64,000 nucleotides of DNA from Pseudomonadota bacterium. GTDB lineage: Bacteria > Pseudomonadota > Gammaproteobacteria > Burkholderiales > REEB80. Shown one piece after another: positions 1 through 8,599 of this stretch (position 1 is its first letter; each line of letters begins with the position of its first letter). The position numbers were made by a program, and so were the translations under genes. The notes beneath the pieces were generated by a model. That model saw only the letters and a list, made by a program, of their open reading frames with translations, had not been told where the DNA came from and searched no databases. The stretch is from assembly GCA_028873515.1 (NCBI GenBank), contig JAGWIG010000001.1, forward strand, positions 62,001 to 126,000, given 5' to 3'.

Positions 1-497
1 TGAAATTGTCCAGGACCAACCGGCCAAACATTAAAACTCTGGCTTAACGCCTCAAGCACAAGATAATGTCCATTAACCGAAAGAAAAAGCAAAATACCTA
101 CAAGCTCGATAAACTGTGCAACAACTGGAACTTGAGTCCCATTTTGTGGATCGAAAAAAGTCGCAAATCCCAAACCCATCTGCAAACCGATAAGATTTCC
201 AGCCATCTCCAAGGCGACAAAAAGGATGCGAACAGCCAACCCCATAGCAAGACCAATAAATACCTGTTGGGCCATCAACAAAAGACCTTCAGGTGATCCA
301 GGATCAATATACGGAGGGGTTGGAAGAATCGGTGCCAACAAAATGCTTAAAAAACCAGCCAAGCCTATTTTAACTCTGGCCGGGATTGCTGTATTGCCTA
401 ATATAGGATCAGCTGCAAGCATCGACAGAATCCTTAAAAAAGGCCACATTATGGCCATCCAGGACTTAATCAGCAATGCAGTATTAAAAGTAACCAT
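1..497 (-). CDS. fliR: Flagellar export gate protein FliR (3' part cut off by window edge)
   Basis: FliR is an integral membrane subunit of the FliPQR export gate inside the MS ring, through which rod, hook and filament proteins pass. Only the first 165 residues are visible. They start MVTFNTALLI and show the strongly hydrophobic helices of the family, with the family-like stretch LAADPILGNTAIPARVKIGL near residues 28-47 and a glycine-rich GLAMGLAVR segment. The start lies one base after the fliQ stop, so the two are almost certainly translated together. The reading frame stays open to base 1. It closes the fliK-L-M-N-O-P-Q-R run; flhB or flhA could follow to the left but are not visible. Confidence 0.93.
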   Translation of the reverse strand, partial: MVTFNTALLIKSWMAIMWPFLRILSMLAADPILGNTAIPARVKIGLAGFLSILLAPILPTPPYIDPGSPEGLLLMAQQVFIGLAMGLAVRILFVALEMAGNLIGLQMGLGFATFFDPQNGTQVPVVAQFIELVGILLFLSVNGHYLVLEALSQSFNVWPVGPGQF

Positions 498-498
498 A

Positions 499-768
499 TC
501 AACCAATAAGCGAAGGAATGCTCATGAACAGGTTTCTTGTAAAATCCATTAACTGTCCCAGCATCCAGGGGCCGAATACTACAACAATAATAAAAAGTGC
601 GGCAAGTTTAGGAATAAACGAAAGCGTTGATTCATTAATCTGGGTAGCCGCCTGAAAAATACTCACGATTAGCCCCACTGCAAGTGCACCCAACAGCATC
701 GGTGCTGACAACAGGAGCATTAAATAAACAGTTTGTTGTGCAAGGTGAATAACCGTATCAGGGGTCAT
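499..768 (-). CDS. fliQ: Flagellar export gate protein FliQ
   Basis: An 89-residue protein, the usual FliQ length, with two long hydrophobic helices (about residues 13-38 and 52-72). FliQ is a small integral membrane subunit of the FliPQR export gate. The segments VIHLAQQTVYLMLLL and VGLIVSIFQAATQINESTL match the conserved core of the family (FliQ/SpaQ/HrcS). It lies 8 bases after fliP and 1 base before fliR in a tightly packed leftward operon. The flagellar rather than virulence assignment rests on the flagellar neighbours. Confidence 0.95.
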   Translation of the reverse strand: MTPDTVIHLAQQTVYLMLLLSAPMLLGALAVGLIVSIFQAATQINESTLSFIPKLAALFIIVVVFGPWMLGQLMDFTRNLFMSIPSLIG

Positions 769-776
769 GATTATTT

Positions 777-1508
777 TCAGGAAAAACTCTTTACAAGGGA
801 GCCAATGACAAGACTCCAGCCGTCCACCAGAACAAACAACATGATTTTAAAGGGTAAGGAAATAATAACGGGGGACAGCATCATCATCCCCATGGACATC
901 AGAACGCTTGAGACCACCATATCAATAATAAGAAACGGGATAAAAAGAACAAAGCCTATCTGAAAAGCCGTTTTTAATTCACTGATGACATAAGCCGGGA
1001 CAAGAATTTTCATCGGAGTATCTTCAGGCTTAGCAATAGGGCCCTGGTGTGCAATTCTTACAAACAATGCAATATCAGATTCCCGGGTTTGATGCAGCAT
1101 GAACGCTTTAAGAGGGGGCTCTGCGCGATCAAGCGCTTCAGTGAACCCAATTTGATGGGTTGAGTAAGGTTGATAGGCATCAACATACATTTTATTCAAA
1201 ACTGGAGACATAACAAAAAAAGTCAAAAACAATGCCAGTCCTACCAATACCTGATTTGGCGGTGTCTGAAGTGTTCCCAATGCCTGACGAAGCAATGAAA
1301 GAACAATGATGATCCGGGTAAACGCGGTCATCATTAAAAGAATCGCCGGAAGAAAAGTAAGCGAGGTCAAGAAAAGCAGTGTTTGTATACTGAGTGTGTA
1401 AGTCGTGCCACCCGCCGCCGGACTACTTGTCCAGCTTACAAGACCATCAGCCAGTACAGGGGAAGTAAAAAGCAGCCCCACTAGAATTAAGTACGTTTTA
1501 CGTCTCAT
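777..1508 (-). CDS. fliP: Flagellar export gate protein FliP
   Basis: A 243-residue protein close to the usual FliP length. FliP forms the central channel of the export gate with FliQ and FliR. It opens with a cleavable signal-like stretch (residues 1-20, ending SPVLA), typical of FliP, followed by four hydrophobic segments. The family segments [20 protein letters not shown] and [20 protein letters not shown] are visible. The start overlaps the fliO stop by 4 bases, indicating translational coupling. No missing residues or frame problems were seen. Confidence 0.96.
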   Translation of the reverse strand: MRRKTYLILVGLLFTSPVLADGLVSWTSSPAAGGTTYTLSIQTLLFLTSLTFLPAILLMMTAFTRIIIVLSLLRQALGTLQTPPNQVLVGLALFLTFFVMSPVLNKMYVDAYQPYSTHQIGFTEALDRAEPPLKAFMLHQTRESDIALFVRIAHQGPIAKPEDTPMKILVPAYVISELKTAFQIGFVLFIPFLIIDMVVSSVLMSMGMMMLSPVIISLPFKIMLFVLVDGWSLVIGSLVKSFS

Positions 1509-1909
1509 ATAGACAGGCCGACACGTTTTTTTACCTGCTTGATCAGTTGCTGAAATCGCCCTTCAGAAAGCGCGCCTATGTTGGTGGACGTGGTATCCAA
1601 CCGATCAATCAAGGTAATGTTTTGTGAAGTCACACCAAGAAGTAGGCAAGCACCCTTGACTTCGACGATCACCAAACGTTCTCTTGCACCAAGTGAAACA
1701 ACACTAACAACCTTTATCGGCCCACCTGTCACGCCCTTTACGCCCACCCTGCGAAGAATCCATACTGTAAGAGCTATCGCACCCAGGACAATTGCCAAAG
1801 CAAAAAAGGACTGAATAACACTTCCCATAATTGAAAAATCAGGTTCAGTAGCAAAAACCGGTCGTGAAAAAAACGCAACGCCTAAAAAAACCAGACGCCA
1901 AAGCCTCAT
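1505..1909 (-). CDS. fliO: Flagellar export assembly protein FliO
   Basis: A 134-residue protein with an N-terminal hydrophobic stretch ending in a possible signal cleavage site (PVFA, about residue 20), then a membrane helix at about residues 27-51 and a small basic cytoplasmic domain. FliO helps the FliP ring assemble in the inner membrane. Sequence conservation in this family is low; the call rests on size, topology, the domain pattern [17 protein letters not shown] and its position between fliN and fliP. It overlaps both neighbours by 4 bases. Confidence 0.87.
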   Translation of the reverse strand: MRLWRLVFLGVAFFSRPVFATEPDFSIMGSVIQSFFALAIVLGAIALTVWILRRVGVKGVTGGPIKVVSVVSLGARERLVIVEVKGACLLLGVTSQNITLIDRLDTTSTNIGALSEGRFQQLIKQVKKRVGLSI

Positions 1910-2334
1910 TTTTTCATCCGTTGGGAAGGCTCAATAATATCAGTCAGCCGAATCCCAAATTTATCATTTATAACCACCACTTCACCCTGGGCAATCAAAC
2001 GTCCATTAATTAGTACATTCATGGGCTCTCCTGCCTGACCATCTAGTTCAACCACCGAACCTTGTGCAAGCTGTAACAAGTTACGGATAGGTATTCGGGT
2101 TTTACCCATTTCTACGGTCAAGGTTACAGGAATATCCAGAACCATCTCGAGACTATGTGCGCCAACACCCATCGATGCAGTTTCCTGAAGAGAGGAAAAA
2201 ACATTGGCGGACTGGGTATCTGATACAGGCTGGGTCTGAGAAGATGAAACTTTAGGAGTAGCCTCCGAAGTGCTCTGTTCATTCAAGGCTGCTGCCCAGT
2301 CATCAGCAGAAATGGATTCATTTTGCTCAGCCAC
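1906..2334 (-). CDS. fliN: Flagellar switch protein FliN, GTG start
   Basis: FliN forms the lower C-ring with FliM, binds the FliH export complex and takes part in switching rotation. The C-terminal SpoA domain (about residues 60-140) is clear, with LDIPVTLTVEMGKTRIPIRN and PMNVLINGRLIAQGEVVVIN. The frame is open further upstream, to an ATG at 2373 inside fliM. I prefer the GTG at 2334 because it has a good ribosome binding site (AGGGAG, six bases upstream) and gives the family-like N-terminus VAEQNES and 142 residues. With this start it overlaps fliM by 8 bases and fliO by 4. Confidence 0.94.
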   Translation of the reverse strand: MAEQNESISADDWAAALNEQSTSEATPKVSSSQTQPVSDTQSANVFSSLQETASMGVGAHSLEMVLDIPVTLTVEMGKTRIPIRNLLQLAQGSVVELDGQAGEPMNVLINGRLIAQGEVVVINDKFGIRLTDIIEPSQRMKK

Positions 2335-3325
2335 TAAAGTCTCCCTGACCCAGCTTTTGCAAGGCCGGATCAATCACTTTTTCGACCTTGAGGGCATAAC
2401 GACCATTCCTCACACCGTAACTACACTCAAGAACCGGGATTTCATCGACTGTAGCACTAATCGCTCGGGGTATGTCAATCATGATAAGATCCCCTGCTTT
2501 CATTCCAAGCACATCAGCCAGAGTCAACTCGGCATGGCCCAAAGAAGCACTCAATTCAACCTCGGCAAGCCTGACCTGGGAACGCAACAAACCCAGCCAG
2601 CGATCATCTGACTCCATTCTGTCGCCTTGAGTCGTGCTGGTTAAAAGAGTGCGAATCGGTTCAATCATAGCATAGGGCAGACAGACATGAAAATCACCCC
2701 CACCACCGCCCAACTCAATATTGAATGTAGTTACCACCACAACTTCTGTTGGAGATGCAATGTTCGCAAATTGCGTATTCATTTCAGAGCGAACATATTC
2801 AAACTGTATGGGATAAACTGTTTTCCAGGCATACTCCATTTCTTCAAACGCCACGCGCAGCATATTCTGGATAATACGCTGTTCTGTAGGAGTAAAGTCT
2901 CGTCCTTCGACACGCATGTGAAACTGCCCATTCCCACCAAAAAGATTATCAACCACTAAAAAAACAAGATTGGGGTCAAAGATAAACAAAGCCGAGCCAC
3001 GAAGTGGCTTAACCTGAACAATGTTCATATTGGTTGGAACAATCAGATTACGAATAAATTCGCTATATTTGACAACCTTTACAGGGCCCACGCTGATCTC
3101 AGCATTACGGCGCATGAAATTAAAAAGGCCAATTCTGAACTGTCTTGCAAAGCGCTCATTGATAATTTCAAGCGTTGGCATACGACCACGTACAATTCGT
3201 TCCTGTTTGGCAAAATTATAGGCTTGTATACCTAATGAGGCCGATTCAGCCGAAGGTTCATCAGTCTCGCCAGTAACACCCTTTAATAGGGCATCAATTT
3301 CTTCTTGTGAAAGTATCTCTGACAT
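2327..3325 (-). CDS. fliM: Flagellar motor switch protein FliM
   Basis: A 332-residue protein of full family length. FliM sits in the C-ring, binds phosphorylated CheY and sets the direction of rotation. The N-terminal CheY-binding peptide LSQEEIDALL is at residues 5-14, followed by a CheC-like middle domain (GRMPTLEIINERFARQFR near 47-64) and a C-terminal SpoA domain with KAGDLIMIDIPRAISATVDE. Its start shares one base with the fliL stop, and its end overlaps fliN. The intact CheY-binding peptide fits the cheY and cheZ genes at 15177-16301. Confidence 0.97.
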   Translation of the reverse strand: MSEILSQEEIDALLKGVTGETDEPSAESASLGIQAYNFAKQERIVRGRMPTLEIINERFARQFRIGLFNFMRRNAEISVGPVKVVKYSEFIRNLIVPTNMNIVQVKPLRGSALFIFDPNLVFLVVDNLFGGNGQFHMRVEGRDFTPTEQRIIQNMLRVAFEEMEYAWKTVYPIQFEYVRSEMNTQFANIASPTEVVVVTTFNIELGGGGGDFHVCLPYAMIEPIRTLLTSTTQGDRMESDDRWLGLLRSQVRLAEVELSASLGHAELTLADVLGMKAGDLIMIDIPRAISATVDEIPVLECSYGVRNGRYALKVEKVIDPALQKLGQGDFSG

Positions 3326-3831
3326 TACTGGATTATGAATGAAGTAAAGAATACATTTTGCACTCCGGTTCCAGGTGAAGACATAAGCAACTTATTGATG
3401 TTGAGTCGAATCTGATTTGCAAGCTGCTGCTTTCCTGCAGCCGTCCGGATATCACTTGACTTCTGGCTACTCAACAAAAGAAGCAATGTGTTGCGCACCT
3501 CTGGCATAATAGTTTTTATCTTATCTTTAACAGATTGATCTGATAGCTGCAGATTAATTTCTACCTGCAGATAGCGATCACTGTCCGTATCCCCTAAATT
3601 GACTGTAAACATATCAAGTTTAAGAAACACGGGGGCTACATTGTTGATGCGGGCTTGGCCAGTTTTGGATTTGCTGTTCCTGCTACTGTATACCTTCCAG
3701 CCATACCAGCCCCCGCCTGCAATAACTACAAGCAAGACAACAAGCAACAAAAGCTTAATGAATCGCTTAGGTTTTGTTTTTAATGGCGCTGACTCTTCAG
3801 CATCATCCTCCGTAACTTCATTTTGCGCCAT
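3325..3831 (-). CDS. fliL: Flagellar basal body-associated protein FliL
   Basis: A 168-residue protein with an acidic cytoplasmic N-terminus, one membrane helix at about residues 24-45, a basic linker and a periplasmic FliL domain containing FTVNLGDTDSDRYLQVEINL. FliL surrounds the stator and supports motor torque. It is preceded by an 85-base gap after fliK, the longest gap inside this operon. I found no convincing promoter in that gap. It is followed directly by fliM with a one-base overlap. Confidence 0.93.
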   Translation of the reverse strand: MAQNEVTEDDAEESAPLKTKPKRFIKLLLLVVLLVVIAGGGWYGWKVYSSRNSKSKTGQARINNVAPVFLKLDMFTVNLGDTDSDRYLQVEINLQLSDQSVKDKIKTIMPEVRNTLLLLLSSQKSSDIRTAAGKQQLANQIRLNINKLLMSSPGTGVQNVFFTSFIIQ

Positions 3832-3916
3832 TTTTTCCCCTATTTCTTTCCCTTTATAACCCTACCATTGAGCGAAAAACTACGCAACTTCCAGATCCAA
3901 ACCCAGTTAATTAAAA

Positions 3917-5074
3917 CTAGACAAACATATCAATATTTCCTAGTCCGGCCAGGGTTAAAGCAAAAACATTTCCTGCATCAACTCCCACACCATTATTCTT
4001 TAAAGCTGATGGCATGACATAGCTTCCCTGGCTTTGGCCTTGCTGGCGCCCTGCATTATCACTCGAAACCTGTGTCTGTCCAAGCGTCATTCCCGAGGCA
4101 TCCATTTGAGCACGAAGTTTTGGTAAGGCGGCTTCTATTGCGTCACGCACTCCCGCCTGGTGGCTTAAAAAAACTGCATTAACCTCTCCGTGATGAACAC
4201 TGAGATGTACCTGTATAGGTCCCAGTTCTGGTGGGTTAAGATGCAGGCTTGCTACATGTGTCTGTTGCCCAACAAGCAGAACCACTTTCTGGGCGAAAGA
4301 ATCCGGCCATGATGGGGTATTAACTACAGCATTAACCTGATGGACCGGCAGTGGGGATTGAGATGTTGCACTAAAGGAAGGAGAAACAGATGTCCAACCC
4401 TGCAAAGAATTCGTTGAACTGCTTGAAACATGAGCCTTCATTTGTGGCAGAAATTGCCGAAAATCGGCAAGATTTGCCGGTGGAGTCATGATTGTAGATT
4501 GGGTAGCGCTAGCAGGAACGGGAGAAGCCTGATTCTGAAAATTACCTTGAATCCCTGTTTTCAGCGCCTCCTGACCGCCCTTTGGGTGGGTAAATCCAGA
4601 TTGATCAATAGTCAGTGATTGAGACAAAGGCTGTTGAACAGAGGGGCTAGGTGAACCTTTAGCCAGCGTAACTTCATCTGAACCCGAGGCCACCATTTGA
4701 GCCGTTTGAACCTGGGAAGGCAAATTGACACCATAAACAGCTTGGGCCATTCCAGGAAATTGCTGCATGAGTGCCTGCAAAGAAGCTATCAGCATCTTTG
4801 AATCTGGATTATTTTTTTTATTCGGGGGACCGGCAGATAAACTATCATTTACCTTAACATTAACCTGATCTGCCTGATCTTGAGCTGAGCCTGAACTGGT
4901 TTTCATCAAATCAGATAAAATCTGAGTAAAATAGGCCGGTAATGGAACTTTGACACCTGCATTCCCTTTTAGATAAGAGAGAATGGCTTCAAATCCCTGT
5001 GACAGACCCTTAGGCTGCGCCTGACCAGCTACTTCAAGATTTGATATTAGGCTGGCAAGTGAAACACCTGGCAT
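3917..5074 (-). CDS. fliK: Flagellar hook-length control protein FliK
   Basis: A 385-residue protein with the FliK layout: a long low-complexity Gln/Ser/Pro-rich N-terminal region and a conserved C-terminal domain (about residues 255-345) with VASLHLNPPELGPIQVHLSV and VRDAIEAALPKLRAQMDASG. FliK measures the hook during export and switches the export apparatus from rod/hook to filament substrates by acting on FlhB. It is the first gene after a sigma-54 promoter at 5111-5125. A second FliK-like protein is encoded at 22594-23781. Confidence 0.93.
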   Translation of the reverse strand: MPGVSLASLISNLEVAGQAQPKGLSQGFEAILSYLKGNAGVKVPLPAYFTQILSDLMKTSSGSAQDQADQVNVKVNDSLSAGPPNKKNNPDSKMLIASLQALMQQFPGMAQAVYGVNLPSQVQTAQMVASGSDEVTLAKGSPSPSVQQPLSQSLTIDQSGFTHPKGGQEALKTGIQGNFQNQASPVPASATQSTIMTPPANLADFRQFLPQMKAHVSSSSTNSLQGWTSVSPSFSATSQSPLPVHQVNAVVNTPSWPDSFAQKVVLLVGQQTHVASLHLNPPELGPIQVHLSVHHGEVNAVFLSHQAGVRDAIEAALPKLRAQMDASGMTLGQTQVSSDNAGRQQGQSQGSYVMPSALKNNGVGVDAGNVFALTLAGLGNIDMFV

Positions 5075-5110
5075 ACTTCGTCCTTATTACACAAATTCTT
5101 ATATTTTCAT

Positions 5111-5125
5111 GCAAGAATTGTGCCA
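5111..5125 (-). promoter_or_regulatory. Sigma-54 promoter upstream of fliK
   Basis: Read leftward the sequence is TGGCACAATTCTTGC, which matches the sigma-54 consensus TGGCAC-N5-TTGC at every defined base, with GG and GC exactly 10 bases apart. It lies between the fliJ stop and fliK, so transcription would start near 5099 and cover fliK-L-M-N-O-P-Q-R. Activation by FlrC is inferred from the linked flrC gene. Confidence 0.85.
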
Positions 5126-5129
5126 TTTT

Positions 5130-5561
5130 TTATTGCTTTCTGCGAGCCGCATATTCGTCTGTCTCCTTCTGCTCACGTTTACCGATTTTTTGCCGGACTG
5201 CTGCATGCTGACGCTTCTGAAGAGCAAGAAATGCCTTATGACGTTGTCTTACGTGATTCCATTCAGAAACTGCCTCTTCATAAGATTTTTGATATTTACT
5301 GACAAGAGAATTTTGCAGTTCTATGGCTTCTTCAAGTTTACTCAGAAAAAGATAGAAATCTCTCCAGGCATTTGCACTCAATGCTTTGCTGTCCGGTGAA
5401 GTCAGACGGGAACGATAATCTGCATGATACTCAACTAGCATCAAAAGCTTGCTTTTTGCTTCCTCAAATAAAATTTTTTCACCATGCATAGTCTTTGCAG
5501 CGTTCTGCACCATCATCTCTGCATGATCAATCAAAAAATTTAAAGACTGTTGTTGAGGCAT
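5130..5561 (-). CDS. fliJ: Flagellar export chaperone FliJ
   Basis: A 143-residue, highly charged protein predicted to be an almost continuous helical coiled coil, with the family-like segments SKLLMLVEYHADYRSRL and WRDFYLFLSKLEEAI. FliJ is the stalk of the FliI ATPase ring and links it to FlhA in the export apparatus. The length agrees with the family (about 147). It follows fliI after 53 bases and ends just ahead of the sigma-54 promoter of fliK. Confidence 0.9.
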   Translation of the reverse strand: MPQQQSLNFLIDHAEMMVQNAAKTMHGEKILFEEAKSKLLMLVEYHADYRSRLTSPDSKALSANAWRDFYLFLSKLEEAIELQNSLVSKYQKSYEEAVSEWNHVRQRHKAFLALQKRQHAAVRQKIGKREQKETDEYAARRKQ

Positions 5562-5614
5562 ATTTTTTTATCTTTTTTTCAGCAGGTTCATCCTCGGCAA
5601 TTGAAAGCCTTATG

Positions 5615-7006
5615 TCAAGCAAATAAAGCCTCCAGTGCCGCAATGCTTGTTCCATATGTTTCGCGTATATACATATCCTGCTGAAGAAATTCTGCTAGGC
5701 TCGGAAACCTTGCAACTGCTTCATCAAGTTCAGCATCATGTCCCGGGCTATAAGCTCCAACGCTTATCAAATCACTGCTTCGACGATAACGGGCATACAA
5801 ATGCTTGAATCGCCGTGCGGTCAACAATTGCCCGGGTTGAGCAATATCCGGGAAAACCCGACTAACCGATGCCTCGACATCAATAGCAGGATAATGTCCT
5901 GAATCAGCAAGTTCACGTGAGAGAACAATATGACCATCCAGTATAGCCCTTGCCGCGTCTCCAATCGGATCCTGAGGATCATCTCCTTCAGTCAAAACCG
6001 TATAAAATGCTGTGATTGATCCGCCACCAGGTGGTCCGTTACCTGCTCGCTCAACAAGCTGGGGCATACGGGCAAATACTGAAGGTGGGTAACCTTTTGT
6101 AGCTGGGGGCTCACCAATTGCAAGTGAAATCTCTCGTTGTGCCATCGCCACACGGGTCAACGAGTCCATAATAAGTAAAACGTGTTTGCCGCAATCCCTG
6201 AAATATTCCGCAATTGCAGTTGCATACGCAGCGCCATGCAATCTCTGGAGTGGAGGGGTATCAGCAGGTGCTGCAACAACAATAGATCTTCGCCGGCCTT
6301 CAGAACCCAGTATATTTTCTATGAATTCCTTCACCTCACGACCACGTTCACCAATCAACCCTACCACAATGATCTCAGCATTCGTGTATCGCGCCATCAT
6401 TCCAAGCAATACACTCTTTCCTACGCCAGAGCCTGCAAAAAGTCCCATCCTCTGACCTCGGCCTATTGTCAACAATGCATTAATTGCACGAACGCCTACA
6501 TCAAGCACCTGATTAATCGGTGCACGCATCAAAGCATTATAGGGCCGGCTTTGCAGTGGTATTTGACTTGTATAATCAATCGGACCTAAAGCATCAAGGG
6601 GTTGACCGTGGCCATCAAGCACCCGACCCAGCAATGAATCTCCGACTGGAACCTGCTTAACCCGATCAATATTACGTCTCCGAGGTCGAAATCGGTTGCC
6701 AGGTTTTAATGGATATGGAATATTACTGTCCAGGGGAGAAACCAGCGCACCCGGCATAAGTCCATGCACCTCCCCAGAAGGCATTAGATAAAGATGATCA
6801 CCAGCAAATCCTACGATTTCGGCTTCAACTGCACCCCCTCCAGGCAGATGCACCCTGCAATTACTACCGATTGGCAGATTAAGGCCCACTACTTCCATTA
6901 CCAAACCCACTACGCGGGTCAATCGACCATAAATCCCCCAAGGGGGCATCTGTTCAAGCTGAACAATACAATCAGTCATGTACTGCTTGAGATCTAGGTC
7001 ACTCAT
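5615..7006 (-). CDS. fliI: Flagellum-specific ATPase FliI
   Basis: A 463-residue F1-beta-like ATPase that energises and times flagellar protein export. The Walker A motif AGSGVGKS is at residues 191-198, with the Walker B strand [11 protein letters not shown] near 277-287 and the family signature [16 protein letters not shown] further on. The N-terminal region differs from F1 subunits in the FliI manner. It overlaps fliH by 4 bases, as expected for partners of one complex. All catalytic segments look intact. Confidence 0.97.
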   Translation of the reverse strand: MSDLDLKQYMTDCIVQLEQMPPWGIYGRLTRVVGLVMEVVGLNLPIGSNCRVHLPGGGAVEAEIVGFAGDHLYLMPSGEVHGLMPGALVSPLDSNIPYPLKPGNRFRPRRRNIDRVKQVPVGDSLLGRVLDGHGQPLDALGPIDYTSQIPLQSRPYNALMRAPINQVLDVGVRAINALLTIGRGQRMGLFAGSGVGKSVLLGMMARYTNAEIIVVGLIGERGREVKEFIENILGSEGRRRSIVVAAPADTPPLQRLHGAAYATAIAEYFRDCGKHVLLIMDSLTRVAMAQREISLAIGEPPATKGYPPSVFARMPQLVERAGNGPPGGGSITAFYTVLTEGDDPQDPIGDAARAILDGHIVLSRELADSGHYPAIDVEASVSRVFPDIAQPGQLLTARRFKHLYARYRRSSDLISVGAYSPGHDAELDEAVARFPSLAEFLQQDMYIRETYGTSIAALEALFA

Positions 7007-7611
7007 TCTTCCCAGGCGCCCGGCTCATCAAATGCAGCCAATAGATGCTTCCAGCGCCCTTCAAGGGTTGCATCCACAGTATTTAGCACGGTTTCGATTT
7101 TTACTCCCCCCCGGCTTATCAGCGCATCTTCTATAATCTGCCATTTTCCTTCAGCCAGTTCCTCGCTCATTAGTTCGCGAACAATACGGGCATCTTCGGG
7201 ATGGAGGAAAAGACGGGGAGGCAATTCAAGCCAAGGTAAACTGGCAATCGCTTCCCTTATGACTGCTGACACAAGATCGGGTTTTGCTGGCAAGACGCGA
7301 CGAAGAAACTGCTTGCTAAGCGCCATAACCAGTCGAAGTGTATCTCCTTCAATTTCCTCTGACCATTTTTTCCTGGCTGCAGTTATCCCATTGAGCAAAA
7401 GGGCAAGCATCCTGGCTTTTTCATTTACCTCCCGCATACCTTCAGCATACCCTGTGGAATAGCCTTCCCGATAAGCCAGCTCTTGAATATGCTCAACTTC
7501 ATTTGCAGTAGTTAATGTAACAGTTTTGGTTGACGGGTCATCAATAACCGCCATCTCCCAACGCTCGTAGGCAGAAAGTGCTTCTTTCGGTATAATTTTT
7601 GTATCAGACAA
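7003..7611 (-). CDS. fliH: Flagellar export ATPase regulator FliH
   Basis: A 202-residue acidic protein placed between fliG and fliI with overlaps of 8 and 4 bases. FliH binds and restrains FliI and docks the ATPase complex on FliN. Visible family features are an N-terminal acidic linker, the glycine-repeat helix region [20 protein letters not shown] (about residues 48-67), and a C-terminal domain with [17 protein letters not shown] and [13 protein letters not shown]. Overall conservation of FliH is low, so position in the operon adds to the call. Confidence 0.93.
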   Translation of the reverse strand: MSDTKIIPKEALSAYERWEMAVIDDPSTKTVTLTTANEVEHIQELAYREGYSTGYAEGMREVNEKARMLALLLNGITAARKKWSEEIEGDTLRLVMALSKQFLRRVLPAKPDLVSAVIREAIASLPWLELPPRLFLHPEDARIVRELMSEELAEGKWQIIEDALISRGGVKIETVLNTVDATLEGRWKHLLAAFDEPGAWEE

Positions 7612-8599
7612 ACTGATCGTCTCCCTTGCCAGCCAAAATTATTTCGCCTTTTTCAGCCAGGCTACGCACGATTTTGAGGATCTCCTTCTGTTGTGCCTCT
7701 ACTTCAGAAAGCCGAACCGGGCCTTTTGCCTCAAGATCATCACGAAGCATATCGGCGGCCCTTTGAGACATGTTACGGAATATTTTTTCCCGCAATGCAT
7801 CAGTTGTACCCTTAAGAGCAACAATCAAAGCTTCAGACTGCACTTCACGCAGAAGCAATTGAATACCTCGATCATCAATTTCTATCAGATTATCAAAAAC
7901 AAACATCTCATCTTGAATTTTCTGTGCAAGATCCGGATCGTAGTCCCGAATTCCGGCTAATACACCCGTTTCATTCTGTCCTCCCAGAAAATTCAAGATT
8001 TCAGCTGCAACCTTAACCCCACCCGCAGCGCTTTTTTTCATTTTACTACTTCCAGCAAGAAGCTTTGCCAAAACATCATTAAGCTCCCTTAGCGCCTGAG
8101 GCTGGATACCATCAAGTGTTGAAATGCGCAACATCACATCATTTCTTAGCCTTTCGGTAAACTGATTCAAGATATCACTCGCCTGATCACGCTCAAGGTG
8201 CACAAGGATCGTAGCAATAATTTGTGGATGCTCATTCTGGATCAATTCTGAAACCGTTTTGGCATCCATCCATTTCAAGTCCTCTATACCACTGATATCA
8301 TTTCCGCGAAAAATTCTATCAATGAGTCCTTGCGCCTTATCTTCACCTAGTGCCTTAGTCAGCACCTGACGGATATAACTGTCTGTATCTTCCGTAAAAG
8401 CGGTTTGATCACCCGCCTGTTCATGGAAATCCTTAAGAACCTCTACAACTTTATCACGGCTAATATTAGACAGTTCAGCCATGGCGGCACCAAGTTTCTG
8501 AACCTCCTTCGGCCCTAAAAACTTGAATACCTCGCTGGCTTCATCTTGACCAAGGGTAAGTAACAAAATTGCACTTTTTTGCAGCCCATCCCTACTCAT
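7604..8599 (-). CDS. fliG: Flagellar motor switch protein FliG
   Basis: A 331-residue protein of standard FliG length. FliG is the C-ring protein that contacts the stator and generates torque. The N-terminal domain begins LQKSAILLLTLGQDEASEVF, the middle domain contains EHPQIIATILVHLERDQASD, and the C-terminal torque domain has MFVFDNLIEIDDRGIQLLLR and MSQRAADMLRDDLEAKGPVR with the charged residues expected at the stator interface. It overlaps fliF and fliH by 8 bases each. Confidence 0.97.
   Translation of the reverse strand: MSRDGLQKSAILLLTLGQDEASEVFKFLGPKEVQKLGAAMAELSNISRDKVVEVLKDFHEQAGDQTAFTEDTDSYIRQVLTKALGEDKAQGLIDRIFRGNDISGIEDLKWMDAKTVSELIQNEHPQIIATILVHLERDQASDILNQFTERLRNDVMLRISTLDGIQPQALRELNDVLAKLLAGSSKMKKSAAGGVKVAAEILNFLGGQNETGVLAGIRDYDPDLAQKIQDEMFVFDNLIEIDDRGIQLLLREVQSEALIVALKGTTDALREKIFRNMSQRAADMLRDDLEAKGPVRLSEVEAQQKEILKIVRSLAEKGEIILAGKGDDQFV

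Noticed and set aside
3884..3899. Sigma-54-like sequence upstream of fliL on the leftward strand
   Set aside because: GG and GC are 11 bases apart instead of 10; this spacing is strict for sigma-54, so I do not call a promoter.
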